40,805 nucleotides of DNA from a virus: the IMG/VR virus record IMGVR_UViG_3300031227_002944, positions 1 through 40,805 of that record. One strand, given 5' to 3'. Below are positions 31,641-39,330 of the stretch, in pieces (the first letter of the stretch is position 1; each line of letters starts with the position of its first letter). The notes beneath the pieces are model-generated. The model was given only the letters and a program-made list of their open reading frames with translations, made no database searches and was not told the origin of the DNA. Both the position numbers and the translations under genes were made by a program.

Positions 31641-32932
31641 TCATTATACTATGCGTTAATATGTTGTTGTATGCGCGTGCTTTGAGATGCGGGTATGTAT
31701 CAGATGATCTACCAGCGTTACAGCGCCGGAAAGAGAAAAAGATGCTTCCATTTGAAAGGATCTGGCAATCTGCGGTTTCTGGTAAACCGATGCTGGATCA
31801 TGGTATCAGTATGGCGGTACATGCGTTTTGTTGTGTCTTTATTTATACAGGGCTTGGTGCGAATAACATCTCGTTTTTTGCAGCGTTACTATTCTCAGCT
31901 AATCCGATAAACAATCAAGGATCGATCTGGATCTCTGGTAGAAACTATGCTTGGTGCGGGTTACTTATGATGTTATCAATGACATGCACTTTCTCAGCGC
32001 CGTTTGCTATGATAGGTGCGGTAGTAAGTTCAGCAGCGTATTTTGTGCCTATCGGATTTATAGGATCAGGTAAATGGTATCTTGTATTGTTCTTGCCTAT
32101 AGTATGGGCTGTATATTATACTCGGCTCAGGAATGAAGTGAAATCAAGGCGCGGGCATGAAGCTGTAGCTTTCGACAAGAAATTTGGCTGGGAAAAGATT
32201 GTTATAGCGATCAAGATATATGGTTGGTACTTCGGGTTATGTATTATACCTTTTCAGCTTACATGGTATCATTCGTTCATGCAATCCGGGGCTGGTGCGG
32301 GGAATGAGTTGGAGAAGAAGAAAGCGCTTCGGCTTGATTGGACTTTTTGGTTAGGCCTGAGTTTGATAGGATATTTGATCTATTCTGCGATCTGGAACTG
32401 GACTCCAGTAGCTTGGGGTATATTCTGGTACTCATGTAGTATCGCGCCGTACTTGAATATATTTAGGATGTCGCAAGAAATCGCTGAACGATATTGTTAT
32501 ATTGCTAATATAGGTATAATGTTCGCGTTAGCTAATTTACTTAACCCGATAGCTTTCGCGTTTATTTTGGGTGGGTATGTTATGCGCCTGATGGTACATA
32601 TACCCGCATATACTGATGATTACTGGCTTATAGAGCGTAGTGTAGCTGAAGATCCCGGCGCTTGGTACGCTTGGCATGTAAGAGCATTAAAGAGATGGCA
32701 GCAACAGGCGATCCGGGAAGCGCTTAACTGCTGGGTGATGGCTAAGATGATCTCGCCACAAGAATTTAAGATATTATTTAATATAGCAGTAGTCCTCAAG
32801 ATATTGAAACAGGATAAAGAAGCTGAAGAATATCTAAAACTCGCACAACAGAATGTGATCAAAGGGCAGGAAAAGATTTCAGATGAGTTAATTGTACAGT
32901 TCCGCAAAGGTCAATGTCCTATGTTGCATTAA
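31625..32932 (+). CDS. Multi-pass membrane protein resembling TMTC-type (GT-C) glycosyltransferases
   Basis: The 435-residue protein starts with a membrane segment and 'RCGYVSDDLPAL', with an acidic pair (27-28) in the first luminal loop as in GT-C enzymes. It continues with 'AALLFSANPINNQGSIWISGRNYAWCGLLMM', very like the 'HP-N-E-V-WISGR' region of TMTC/tetratricopeptide O-mannosyltransferases. Several further membrane helices follow, and the C-terminal ~90 residues ('AREALNCWVMAKMISPQ', 'KEAEEYLKLAQQ') look like TPR-type helices. It would transfer a sugar from a polyprenyl-phosphate donor on the outer side of the membrane. Partner: the 25390 product. Confidence 0.7.
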   Translation: MLWKIIIILCVNMLLYARALRCGYVSDDLPALQRRKEKKMLPFERIWQSAVSGKPMLDHGISMAVHAFCCVFIYTGLGANNISFFAALLFSANPINNQGSIWISGRNYAWCGLLMMLSMTCTFSAPFAMIGAVVSSAAYFVPIGFIGSGKWYLVLFLPIVWAVYYTRLRNEVKSRRGHEAVAFDKKFGWEKIVIAIKIYGWYFGLCIIPFQLTWYHSFMQSGAGAGNELEKKKALRLDWTFWLGLSLIGYLIYSAIWNWTPVAWGIFWYSCSIAPYLNIFRMSQEIAERYCYIANIGIMFALANLLNPIAFAFILGGYVMRLMVHIPAYTDDYWLIERSVAEDPGAWYAWHVRALKRWQQQAIREALNCWVMAKMISPQEFKILFNIAVVLKILKQDKEAEEYLKLAQQNVIKGQEKISDELIVQFRKGQCPMLH

Positions 32933-32941
32933 GGAGAGATC

Positions 32942-33223
32942 ATGGCTAAACATAGAATATCTGAGAGTGTCGGGCGTGAAGTGTTAGGCGCGTATAATTA
33001 TTATTGTTCTTGCAGGGATTGTTGTACACCGGCTATTGAGATCCATCATATCAAATCCAATAGTATCGCTAACAATAATAGATGGCCGTTATTCATGCAG
33101 AGTCCGTTCAACCTGAAACCTATATGCCGGGCTTGCCATGATAGTGAAGCAATATATCAATTCAAGATAACTGATAAAGTCGCAGACATGTACGAAAATT
33201 ATTTAACTGAGATAAGGGGGTGA
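32942..33223 (+). CDS. HNH-family endonuclease-like protein
   Basis: The 93-residue protein has 'CSCRDCC' (22-28), the HNH core 'IEIHHIKSN' (His35-His36), Asn57 in 'PFNLKPICRACHD', and Cys62/Cys65/His66. This is a compact HNH fold with a structural zinc site. Phage HNH proteins often assist terminase or act as free-standing homing nucleases. Here it precedes the packaging genes, separated by two small genes and a promoter. Confidence 0.8.
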   Translation: MAKHRISESVGREVLGAYNYYCSCRDCCTPAIEIHHIKSNSIANNNRWPLFMQSPFNLKPICRACHDSEAIYQFKITDKVADMYENYLTEIRG

Positions 33224-33226
33224 ACG

Positions 33227-33388
33227 ATGAATCCGAAACAAGCATTAGATCTTCTTATAGCTGTTGTATCAGAGTATAAGGGTACTCTAAAAGAACATGC
33301 TGAATTTCAGGCAGCTGGCGATATTGTAAAAAAAGCTATTGAACCAAAAACTGTTGAACCAGAAGGAGAGGAAGTTGAAAAAGCGTAA
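33227..33388 (+). CDS. 53-residue helical hypothetical protein
   Basis: ATG 33227 follows AAGGGGGTGAACG. The product is one or two helices with an acidic C-terminal tail (KTVEPEGEEVEKA). No family recognised. The last bases overlap the next start. Confidence 0.55.
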   Translation: MNPKQALDLLIAVVSEYKGTLKEHAEFQAAGDIVKKAIEPKTVEPEGEEVEKA

Positions 33389-33611
33389 GAAATGGTATAG
33401 ATCACTCGGTACTTCTAAGCGTGATCAAGATGTAACTACTCCGCCATCGCCTAACCATCCTAAGCGTAGAGCTGCATATTTCGCTATACATGATAGGATC
33501 GTTATTAAGAGCATGCCTATTACTGTTAAAAAACTACCTTTCTGGCTTAAACTATGGCGTAGAGTCGTTAGGCTATTCAAACAATACACTATATTTTGTA
33601 TCTTAACTTGA
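33375..33611 (+). CDS. Small basic protein with TTG start
   Basis: The 78-residue product begins KKRKKWYRSLG, is strongly basic, and ends with an amphipathic/hydrophobic helix (PFWLKLWRRVVRLFKQYTIF). TTG 33375 is preceded by AGAAGGAGAGGA at good spacing; the ATG at 33339 has no RBS. Function unknown; nucleic-acid or membrane binding would fit. Its stop lies on the -35 of the next promoter. Confidence 0.5.
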   Translation: MKKRKKWYRSLGTSKRDQDVTTPPSPNHPKRRAAYFAIHDRIVIKSMPITVKKLPFWLKLWRRVVRLFKQYTIFCILT

Positions 33612-33636
33612 TTTTATCCACAACATAGTGTATATT
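33608..33636 (+). promoter_or_regulatory. σ70-type promoter for the packaging/structural operon
   Basis: -35 TTGATT (33608-33613), 17-bp spacer, -10 TATATT (33631-33636). The predicted start is about 33643, next to ATG 33644, so the first gene may be translated from a leaderless mRNA. The spacer contains ACAACAT (33620-33626), the half-site of the palindrome in the 18016 promoter. Confidence 0.7.
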
Positions 33637-33643
33637 TACTGTA

Positions 33644-33826
33644 ATGGAGATTAAACAAGTAGAACTCAAGTCTGCTAACATTAAAGCGTTAGCTTCTATG
33701 GATAAGAGTATCCGGCTGGTGTTCGATGTCAACTTAGAAACTAACGAGGTGGATGTCAACGCGATCCATAATTTGCTATACAAACCGCTAATATTAGAGG
33801 TGAAAGAAGATGGCCAATACAACTAA
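33644..33826 (+). CDS. 60-residue hypothetical protein before small terminase
   Basis: The product is a small α/β sequence ('IKQVELKSANIKALASMDKSIRLVFDVNLETNEVDVNAIHNLL'). No family recognised. There is no RBS; the ATG lies about one base after the predicted transcription start. It overlaps the small terminase gene by 17 bases, so it may couple its translation. Confidence 0.55.
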   Translation: MEIKQVELKSANIKALASMDKSIRLVFDVNLETNEVDVNAIHNLLYKPLILEVKEDGQYN

Positions 33827-34073
33827 TCAAGAGAAAACTATTAAGCAGCTTTTTATCGGTAAGTGTTGGGCTTATCTTGACGAGAATTTTTATAAGTTCA
33901 ACCAGCAGAATAAGATTAAGATCGCTTTGGAGCTTTGCAAGAAGGATATACCGCAGGTGCTTGAAGGCGAGATAACATATACTCAGATGAAGCGTATCCT
34001 TGTCGAGCATAAAGTGTTGGCGCTTGATATTGGCGAGGATGTTCCGGATGCTATCAAGGAGCGTATGCAATGA
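33810..34073 (+). CDS. Probable small terminase subunit
   Basis: The 87-residue product is helical and charged ('QEKTIKQLFIGKCWAYLDENFYKFNQQNKIKIALELCKKDIPQVLEG') and lies immediately upstream of the large terminase, overlapping it by four bases. Small terminases recognise the packaging site and stimulate the large subunit. The short length fits some podoviral members. The call is mainly positional. Confidence 0.65.
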   Translation: MANTTNQEKTIKQLFIGKCWAYLDENFYKFNQQNKIKIALELCKKDIPQVLEGEITYTQMKRILVEHKVLALDIGEDVPDAIKERMQ

Positions 34074-35416
34074 TAGACTTACCCAAGATTCTACAGATGC
34101 CTGAGAAGTTGTTGGCCTTCGTTCTGAAGATCAATGACTATAGGTATTTCTTGGGTGAAGGCGGTAGGGGTGGCGGTAAGAGTCAGGCTACAGCGCGTAC
34201 CTTCTTGTATCTCGCTGAACAGAAGAAGCTCAGGATGGTATGCGGCCGGGAAACACAGAACAGTATCTCCGAATCAGTTTACTCACTACTCTGCGACATC
34301 ATCAGAACTGAGAACCTTGCGTTTGATATACTTTCCAGTAAGATCACTCATAAAGTTACAGGCTCAACGATCAACTTCCGGGGCTTCCGGCAGCAAGGCG
34401 CGTTCAATATACAGGGGATGGAAGGTATCGATGTACTCTGGATAGATGAAGCGCAGGCTATCACTAAGACTACACTTGATGTCTTGATCCCTACCATCCG
34501 TAAGGATAAGGCTAAGATCTATTTCACTATGAACAGGCATGTTGAGTACGATCCGGTGTTTGAGTTCTGCCAGAACAGGCCGGATGCGTTGCACATACAT
34601 ATCAATTTCGATGAGAACCCATTTTGTACTGAAGCGTTAAAGACAGAAGCCGCTGAGTGTAAGGCTAAGAGCGAAGCTGATTACGCGCATATCTGGATGG
34701 GTGATCCGTTACATCAGACAGAAGATAGTGTGTTCGTGTATAAAGAGCTGAAAGAAACAAGACATAACCATCACCCGCTGCGCGAAGGTTATGGGATCAA
34801 GATAGGTGGTTTCGATGTGGCGCGTTATGGGGATGATAAGTGCGCAGCTGTTACCATCATGCAGATGGGATCGCTCCATTGGGAAATGACCTATCATGAT
34901 CAATGGGATCATAAAGATCTCAATTACACTACCGGCCGGATATTCACTACTTCAAATGAGCAGGTATTAGATAGAGCTGTTATCGATGAAGATGGGATCG
35001 GTGGTGGGCCGCTTGATACTCTTAGTAAGGGCCGGGAGCTTGAGTACATTGTAGGTTTTAGAAACCTGAAGCTGGGATATAAAGAGAACAAGGATTATGG
35101 TAATGTCCGGACAGCTAATGTGTACAAGCTCAAGCAGATGGTCGAGGATGGCCATATCTGTATAACTGATGAAGAAACTATCCGGGAGTTATGTACGCTC
35201 AAGTATAAATACGATAACTACCAGCGTAAGATCCTGATCAGTAAAGATGTGATGCGTAAACCGCCGCATAGCGTTAAGAGTCCTAATATCGCTGATGCGT
35301 TAATCATGGCAATTAGTCAGATAGGTGAGTTCCGATACGATCAAGAGAGTAAATATGAAGCCAAACAGCCGCAATACAGCAAAGAGGACAATCTCTTTAG
35401 TGTTGCTGGTGTATAA
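34070..35416 (+). CDS. Terminase large subunit (ATPase and nuclease)
   Basis: The 448-residue protein is the DNA-packaging motor. Walker A is GGRGGGKS (31-38) and Walker B VLWIDEAQ (122-129) with catalytic Glu127. The RuvC-like nuclease domain has Asp249 in 'GGFDVARYGDDK', Asp306 in 'VIDEDGIGGG' and Asp409 in 'SPNIADALIMA'. The length is normal. Family features match the Terminase_3/6C group. Packaging mode (headful or site-specific) cannot be read directly. Confidence 0.95.
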   Translation: MIDLPKILQMPEKLLAFVLKINDYRYFLGEGGRGGGKSQATARTFLYLAEQKKLRMVCGRETQNSISESVYSLLCDIIRTENLAFDILSSKITHKVTGSTINFRGFRQQGAFNIQGMEGIDVLWIDEAQAITKTTLDVLIPTIRKDKAKIYFTMNRHVEYDPVFEFCQNRPDALHIHINFDENPFCTEALKTEAAECKAKSEADYAHIWMGDPLHQTEDSVFVYKELKETRHNHHPLREGYGIKIGGFDVARYGDDKCAAVTIMQMGSLHWEMTYHDQWDHKDLNYTTGRIFTTSNEQVLDRAVIDEDGIGGGPLDTLSKGRELEYIVGFRNLKLGYKENKDYGNVRTANVYKLKQMVEDGHICITDEETIRELCTLKYKYDNYQRKILISKDVMRKPPHSVKSPNIADALIMAISQIGEFRYDQESKYEAKQPQYSKEDNLFSVAGV

Positions 35417-35425
35417 GGGGGAGTT

Positions 35426-35803
35426 ATGTTATTCACAGGTGTAGGGTTAGCTTTAGGTGCAACGATGGCAACTATAGGTACAGTTGGCGGTATCGCTGTA
35501 ACTAGCGCATTTGCTACAGGCTTAGGCGCGGCAGCTATCGCCGGTGCAGGGTATGCAGTTTATGCTGGGATACAAGGTGGAGCTAAAGCTGTTGGTGTCA
35601 ATATGCCTAACTTACCCGGCCAGCCACAAGCAGCAGCTAAATCTAATCAAGCAGCGCAGGCTCGGCAGGTAGCTTCAAGTCGTACAGCTACTATTAGGAC
35701 ATCGCCGTTAGGTACATCTGGGGAAGCTAAAGTCGCAAGACAATCATTACAATCAGCAGACGATACAAAGACAGCTAAGAAGAAGAAACTATTAGGGGAA
35801 TAA
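35426..35803 (+). CDS. Gly/Ala-rich virion-associated hypothetical protein
   Basis: The 125-residue product has two hydrophobic Gly/Ala segments in residues 1-55 ('GVGLALGATMATIGTVGGIAV', 'LGAAAIAGAGYAVYAGI') and a Gln/Ala/Lys-rich hydrophilic tail ending KKKKLLGE. Such proteins often lie between terminase and portal genes in podoviruses, but the role is unknown. The final TAA shares a base with the next ATG. Confidence 0.65.
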   Translation: MLFTGVGLALGATMATIGTVGGIAVTSAFATGLGAAAIAGAGYAVYAGIQGGAKAVGVNMPNLPGQPQAAAKSNQAAQARQVASSRTATIRTSPLGTSGEAKVARQSLQSADDTKTAKKKKLLGE

Positions 35804-36234
35804 TGATAGAGTTGTACTCAGATAAATATAAAGTAGATCTTGAATGGATGGTACAGAAGTTCCAAGAGGAATCGTTGAGTGAGTTTGGTATAGAGTTGAA
35901 TCTTGAGGTACTCAGACAAACTGTAGAAGAAATCAAAGACGAGATCTATTTACTGGTAAGGAATGGTAAAGCTGTAGGGATCGTAGCTGGTAAGCCAGTA
36001 AACGCACCGATGAGTGGCGATAAGGTTTGGCATGAGATGATCTGGTTTGTGCTTAAAGAGTATAGGAACGCTGGCGTGTTCATGCTAAACGAAGTCAAGA
36101 AGATACTCAAGGATAAGGGATACACAGCGATCATCATGGTATGTATGGAGAACTCTAAGAAAGATAAGTTGTTCAATTTGTATAGGCAGTTAGGTTTCGT
36201 TCCGATGGAGCATCATTTCATAGGGAGATTATAA
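35803..36234 (+). CDS. GNAT-family N-acetyltransferase-like protein
   Basis: The 143-residue protein follows the GNAT pattern: 'EIYLLVRNGKAVGIVAGK' (β2-β4), 'MIWFVLKEYRNAGVFMLNEVKKILKDKGYTAIIMVCMENSKKDKLFNLYRQLGFVPME'. The V-L-x-E-Y-R-x-x-G motif corresponds to the acetyl-CoA-binding motif A, somewhat degenerate. GNAT genes are found at this place in related podoviruses. The substrate is unknown. TAATG overlaps on both sides. Confidence 0.78.
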   Translation: MIELYSDKYKVDLEWMVQKFQEESLSEFGIELNLEVLRQTVEEIKDEIYLLVRNGKAVGIVAGKPVNAPMSGDKVWHEMIWFVLKEYRNAGVFMLNEVKKILKDKGYTAIIMVCMENSKKDKLFNLYRQLGFVPMEHHFIGRL

Positions 36235-37883
36235 TGGTACAGACAGTTGCAGAACAGATCAGGCGATACAGCGAGCTTAAAGGTACACGATCGAACTTTG
36301 AGAGTTACTGGCAGGATCTGCACTCATACTTCTATATCGAGAGTCCAGACATCAACCGATCATACTATCCCGGTACGGAGATGGATACCAACAGGCTCTA
36401 CGACTCGACTACACTTGAAGCGCCGGATGTACTGGCATCAGGCTTCATGAACTATCTCACACCGCCTACAGCTAAATGGTTTCGCTTGAGATCTAAAGAT
36501 CCCCGGCTGGTAGATAATAAAGAGGTAACAGATTTCCTTGATGATGTATCCGATGAGGTTTATCACACATTGAATAAGAGTAACTTCTACGCGCAGAGCT
36601 ATCCCGGCTACAAATCATCAGGCGTGTACGGCACATCGATACTCTTAGAAGAAGATGATCTTGAAGATACTGTAAGGTTCTACTCGATCCCGCTTAATCA
36701 GGCATGTATCGTTGAAGATGCTAAAGGCCGGATCATAGAGTATTACATAGAGTTTGAGTACACAGCTGAACAAGCAGCTACGAGATGGGGCGAAGAAGCT
36801 TTAACAGATAACATGCGCAGAGAGATAGAAAGCCCTGATCGTAACAAGAAGCATAAGTTCCTGCTGCACATAGCTAACAGGGATGTCCGGGATGTTACTA
36901 AGAGCGATAAATCTAACTTACCGGTGATGGCACAATGGATCGATGTAGATAACAAAGAGATCATCGAAGAAGGTGGATACCATGAGTTCCCGGTAATGAC
37001 ACATAGATTCGATAAGCGGCCGTTCATACCTTGGGGATTCTCACCGGCTATGAAAGCTCTACCATTCGCGCGGTTACTTAACGCGATCGCTAAGACCAAT
37101 CTCAGGGCGATGATGAAGAAAACAGATCCGCCGATAGCTGTACCGCATAACGCTTTCATCATGCCGTTCAATAGTAACCCAAGAGCGCTTAACTATTATA
37201 AGAAAACTAAGATGGATACAGCTAAAGACATATTCTCATTCTCTAACGATGGAGATCCGGCAACAGGCATGGCAGCGGTCGAGTATTACACTAAACAGAT
37301 CAAGAGCCTGATGTATAACGACATCTTCTTAACATTCGAGAATATCACTAAACAGATGCAGAACCCTGAAGTGCAGGAACGGATTAACGAGAAGATGGCT
37401 ATGCTCGGCCCGGCAGTAGGTAGGTTCATGGGCGAGGTACTGAATCCAATCGTTATCCGGACTATAGGGATCTTGTATAGATCTGGCAAGTTACCGCCGT
37501 TACCTGAAGCGCTGCAAGACGATCCATCATTCGATATAGACTATGTATCGCAGTTAGCGCAGGCACAGAAACGAAGTGAGCTTAATTCGCTTATGAACGG
37601 ATTGACATTAGTAGGCCAGATGGCACAGATCCAGCCAGATGTACTTGATAAGATCTCAACAGATCGTACAGTAGATGAAGCTTGGGATATACTCGGTGCG
37701 CCGGTTAAGGTACTCCGGGATGATTCTGAAGTACAAGAGATCCGGGAAGGTAGAGCTGAAGCACAGGCACAGGAACAGAAGATACTCATGGCAGGCGCGA
37801 TGGCTAAAGCCGGTAAAGATGCAGCAGCCGGTGATAAAGATCTGGCAACAGCAGCTCAGACTACAGGCGGTGGTGTAAGATGA
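36234..37883 (+). CDS. Portal protein (T7-like head-tail connector)
   Basis: The 549-residue protein matches podoviral portal proteins: 'WQDLHSYFYIESPD', 'RLYDSTTLEAPDVLASGFMNYLTPPTAKWFRLR', 'YKSSGVYGTSILLEED' and 'RPFIPWGFSPAMKALPFARLLNAIAKTNLRAMMKKTDPPIAVP'. It forms the dodecameric DNA channel at the head vertex. The C-terminus is Ala/Gln/Lys-rich and ends GGGVR. It overlaps the next gene by four bases. Confidence 0.93.
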   Translation: MVQTVAEQIRRYSELKGTRSNFESYWQDLHSYFYIESPDINRSYYPGTEMDTNRLYDSTTLEAPDVLASGFMNYLTPPTAKWFRLRSKDPRLVDNKEVTDFLDDVSDEVYHTLNKSNFYAQSYPGYKSSGVYGTSILLEEDDLEDTVRFYSIPLNQACIVEDAKGRIIEYYIEFEYTAEQAATRWGEEALTDNMRREIESPDRNKKHKFLLHIANRDVRDVTKSDKSNLPVMAQWIDVDNKEIIEEGGYHEFPVMTHRFDKRPFIPWGFSPAMKALPFARLLNAIAKTNLRAMMKKTDPPIAVPHNAFIMPFNSNPRALNYYKKTKMDTAKDIFSFSNDGDPATGMAAVEYYTKQIKSLMYNDIFLTFENITKQMQNPEVQERINEKMAMLGPAVGRFMGEVLNPIVIRTIGILYRSGKLPPLPEALQDDPSFDIDYVSQLAQAQKRSELNSLMNGLTLVGQMAQIQPDVLDKISTDRTVDEAWDILGAPVKVLRDDSEVQEIREGRAEAQAQEQKILMAGAMAKAGKDAAAGDKDLATAAQTTGGGVR

Positions 37884-38146
37884 TAGATTTCACCGATGTG
37901 AATGAGGTTAAAGGGTTACAATCAAATATACATATAGTATTCAATACACCAGCTGGTAAGGAAGTATTAGCTTTCCTTGAAGAAGCGTGCGGCTGGTATG
38001 AGAGTATATTCGATCCTGATAGTAAAGACAGGATCATGATAAATGCAGGGCGGCGAGAAGTAGTGGCTACGATCAAAACCTTGCTCAAACATTCACCGGA
38101 ACATATCGTTCAGGTGGCACAACAGAAGGAGCAATCAAATGGCTGA
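37880..38146 (+). CDS. Bbp19-like phage structural-block protein
   Basis: The 88-residue protein shows the Bbp19 family pattern: 'VFNTPAGKEVLAFLEEACGWYESIF' followed by 'MINAGRREVVATIKTLL'. Members lie between portal and scaffold genes in many podoviruses; their role is not established. It overlaps the scaffold gene by eight bases. Confidence 0.8.
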   Translation: MIDFTDVNEVKGLQSNIHIVFNTPAGKEVLAFLEEACGWYESIFDPDSKDRIMINAGRREVVATIKTLLKHSPEHIVQVAQQKEQSNG

Positions 38147-39056
38147 TAATCTTGATCCGGGCATGGGTAATCAAGACCAGACACCCGAAGTCGAAATAAC
38201 ACCACCAGCAGGAACAACAGCACCAGCAGCACCAGCGACAGAAACAACAGTATCACCAAATGTAGAAACAGGATCGTTCAGTTGGAAGGGTAAGTTAGGC
38301 GAGGATCTCTCAGGCGCACCAGCGATGCAGAAGTTTGAGGATACAGCTGAAGGATTACAGAACGCAGTTAAGAGTCATGTAGAGTTAGAGCATCTCTTAG
38401 GTAACGAGAAAGTACCTATCCCTAAAGGGCCAGACGATCTGGAAGGTATCTCGCGATTCAACAAAGCGTTAGGTATCCCGGACAAGGCTGAGGGTTACAA
38501 GTTATCAGAACCCAGCTTACCTGAAGATATGAAAGGTATGAGCTTTGATAGAGATTCGTTTGCGGTGATCGCGCATGCTAACGGATTGACACCTACACAG
38601 GCTGAAGGGTTATGGAAAACATATACAGATGGCGCAGGTAGCGTGTACGCCGGCCATCTTAAAGCAGCACAGGATAAGATGAACGAGAACATCAACGCGC
38701 TCCGGGCAGAATGGGGCGATGCTTTCCCGGCTAATGTAGAGTTAGGCGAGATGGTTATAGCTAAATTCGCTGATGATCAGGATATGGGCGATTTCTTGAC
38801 AGCTACATTATCCAAAGATCCGGCAGGTATGAAGTTCTTAGCTAAGATCGGCGAGCAGTTCCAAGAGAATAAGATCGGTGAGTTCAAGTATAAGAAGTTC
38901 TCAGTATCACCGGATGAAGCGGCAGACGAGATCACTAAGATTAAGAACGATCCGAAGCATCCATATAACGATCAGAAAGCTACGAATAAAGATCATGATA
39001 TGGCTGTAGATCAGGTGAATAGATTGATAAGTATATCACGCGGTAAGAAAGGATAA
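38139..39056 (+). CDS. Capsid scaffolding protein
   Basis: The 305-residue protein has a disordered Pro/Thr/Ala/Glu N-terminus (residues 1-45), a helical acidic middle and a Lys-rich C-terminus (ISRGKKG) that would contact the coat, the usual layout of podoviral scaffolds. The position between portal/Bbp19 and major capsid supports it. No protease motif was seen. Confidence 0.85.
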   Translation: MADNLDPGMGNQDQTPEVEITPPAGTTAPAAPATETTVSPNVETGSFSWKGKLGEDLSGAPAMQKFEDTAEGLQNAVKSHVELEHLLGNEKVPIPKGPDDLEGISRFNKALGIPDKAEGYKLSEPSLPEDMKGMSFDRDSFAVIAHANGLTPTQAEGLWKTYTDGAGSVYAGHLKAAQDKMNENINALRAEWGDAFPANVELGEMVIAKFADDQDMGDFLTATLSKDPAGMKFLAKIGEQFQENKIGEFKYKKFSVSPDEAADEITKIKNDPKHPYNDQKATNKDHDMAVDQVNRLISISRGKKG

Positions 39057-39066
39057 GGTGATTAAG

Positions 39067-39180
39067 ATGGCAAAGGGTTCATGCGGCGGTACGCCGCGAG
39101 TAGGTAAGAAAGGTGATCCGAAACCGGTACGCAGAGGTAGTGGTGCTGGTAGAGGTAGTTCTTCGCGCAGGAAAGGATAA
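39067..39180 (+). CDS. 37-residue Gly/Arg/Lys-rich basic peptide
   Basis: ATG 39067 follows GGATAAGGTGATTAAG. The product (MAKGSCGGTPRVGKKGDPKP..., ending in an Arg/Gly/Ser-rich stretch) has no acidic residue apart from one Asp and should bind DNA or RNA, or the inside of the capsid. It lies between scaffold and major capsid, so it may be packaged. No family named. Confidence 0.6.
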   Translation: MAKGSCGGTPRVGKKGDPKPVRRGSGAGRGSSSRRKG

Positions 39181-39230
39181 GCTTTAACACAGCCCCAGAC
39201 AGCGCTGGTAAGGTAGGATAACTTGAGATA

Positions 39231-39278
39231 GCCCTACAATCGCACGAAAACGCGATGTGAGATCCTCTTTTTGAGGGC
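39231..39278 (+). promoter_or_regulatory. Structured leader upstream of the major capsid gene
   Basis: In the 150-base gap before the capsid gene, GCCCT (39231-39235) can pair with AGGGC (39274-39278), enclosing hairpin ATCGC (39239-39243)/GCGAT (39252-39256). A mutually exclusive stem CCTC (39264-39267)/GAGG (39273-39276) overlaps it. A CCAG/CTGG hairpin lies upstream at 39194-39207. The pairing pattern suggests a translational switch, mRNA-stability element or attenuator for coat production. Confidence 0.45.
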
Positions 39279-39330
39279 AATCGATCATTAGCAAAGAAAG
39301 GTTGTTTAACTTAAAAGGGGGATGATTGAA

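Noticed and set aside
34134-34445. + strand ORF inside the terminase gene
   Set aside because: It is a frame shadow: terminase motifs are intact in the main frame and the product is Arg/Ser-rich without RBS.
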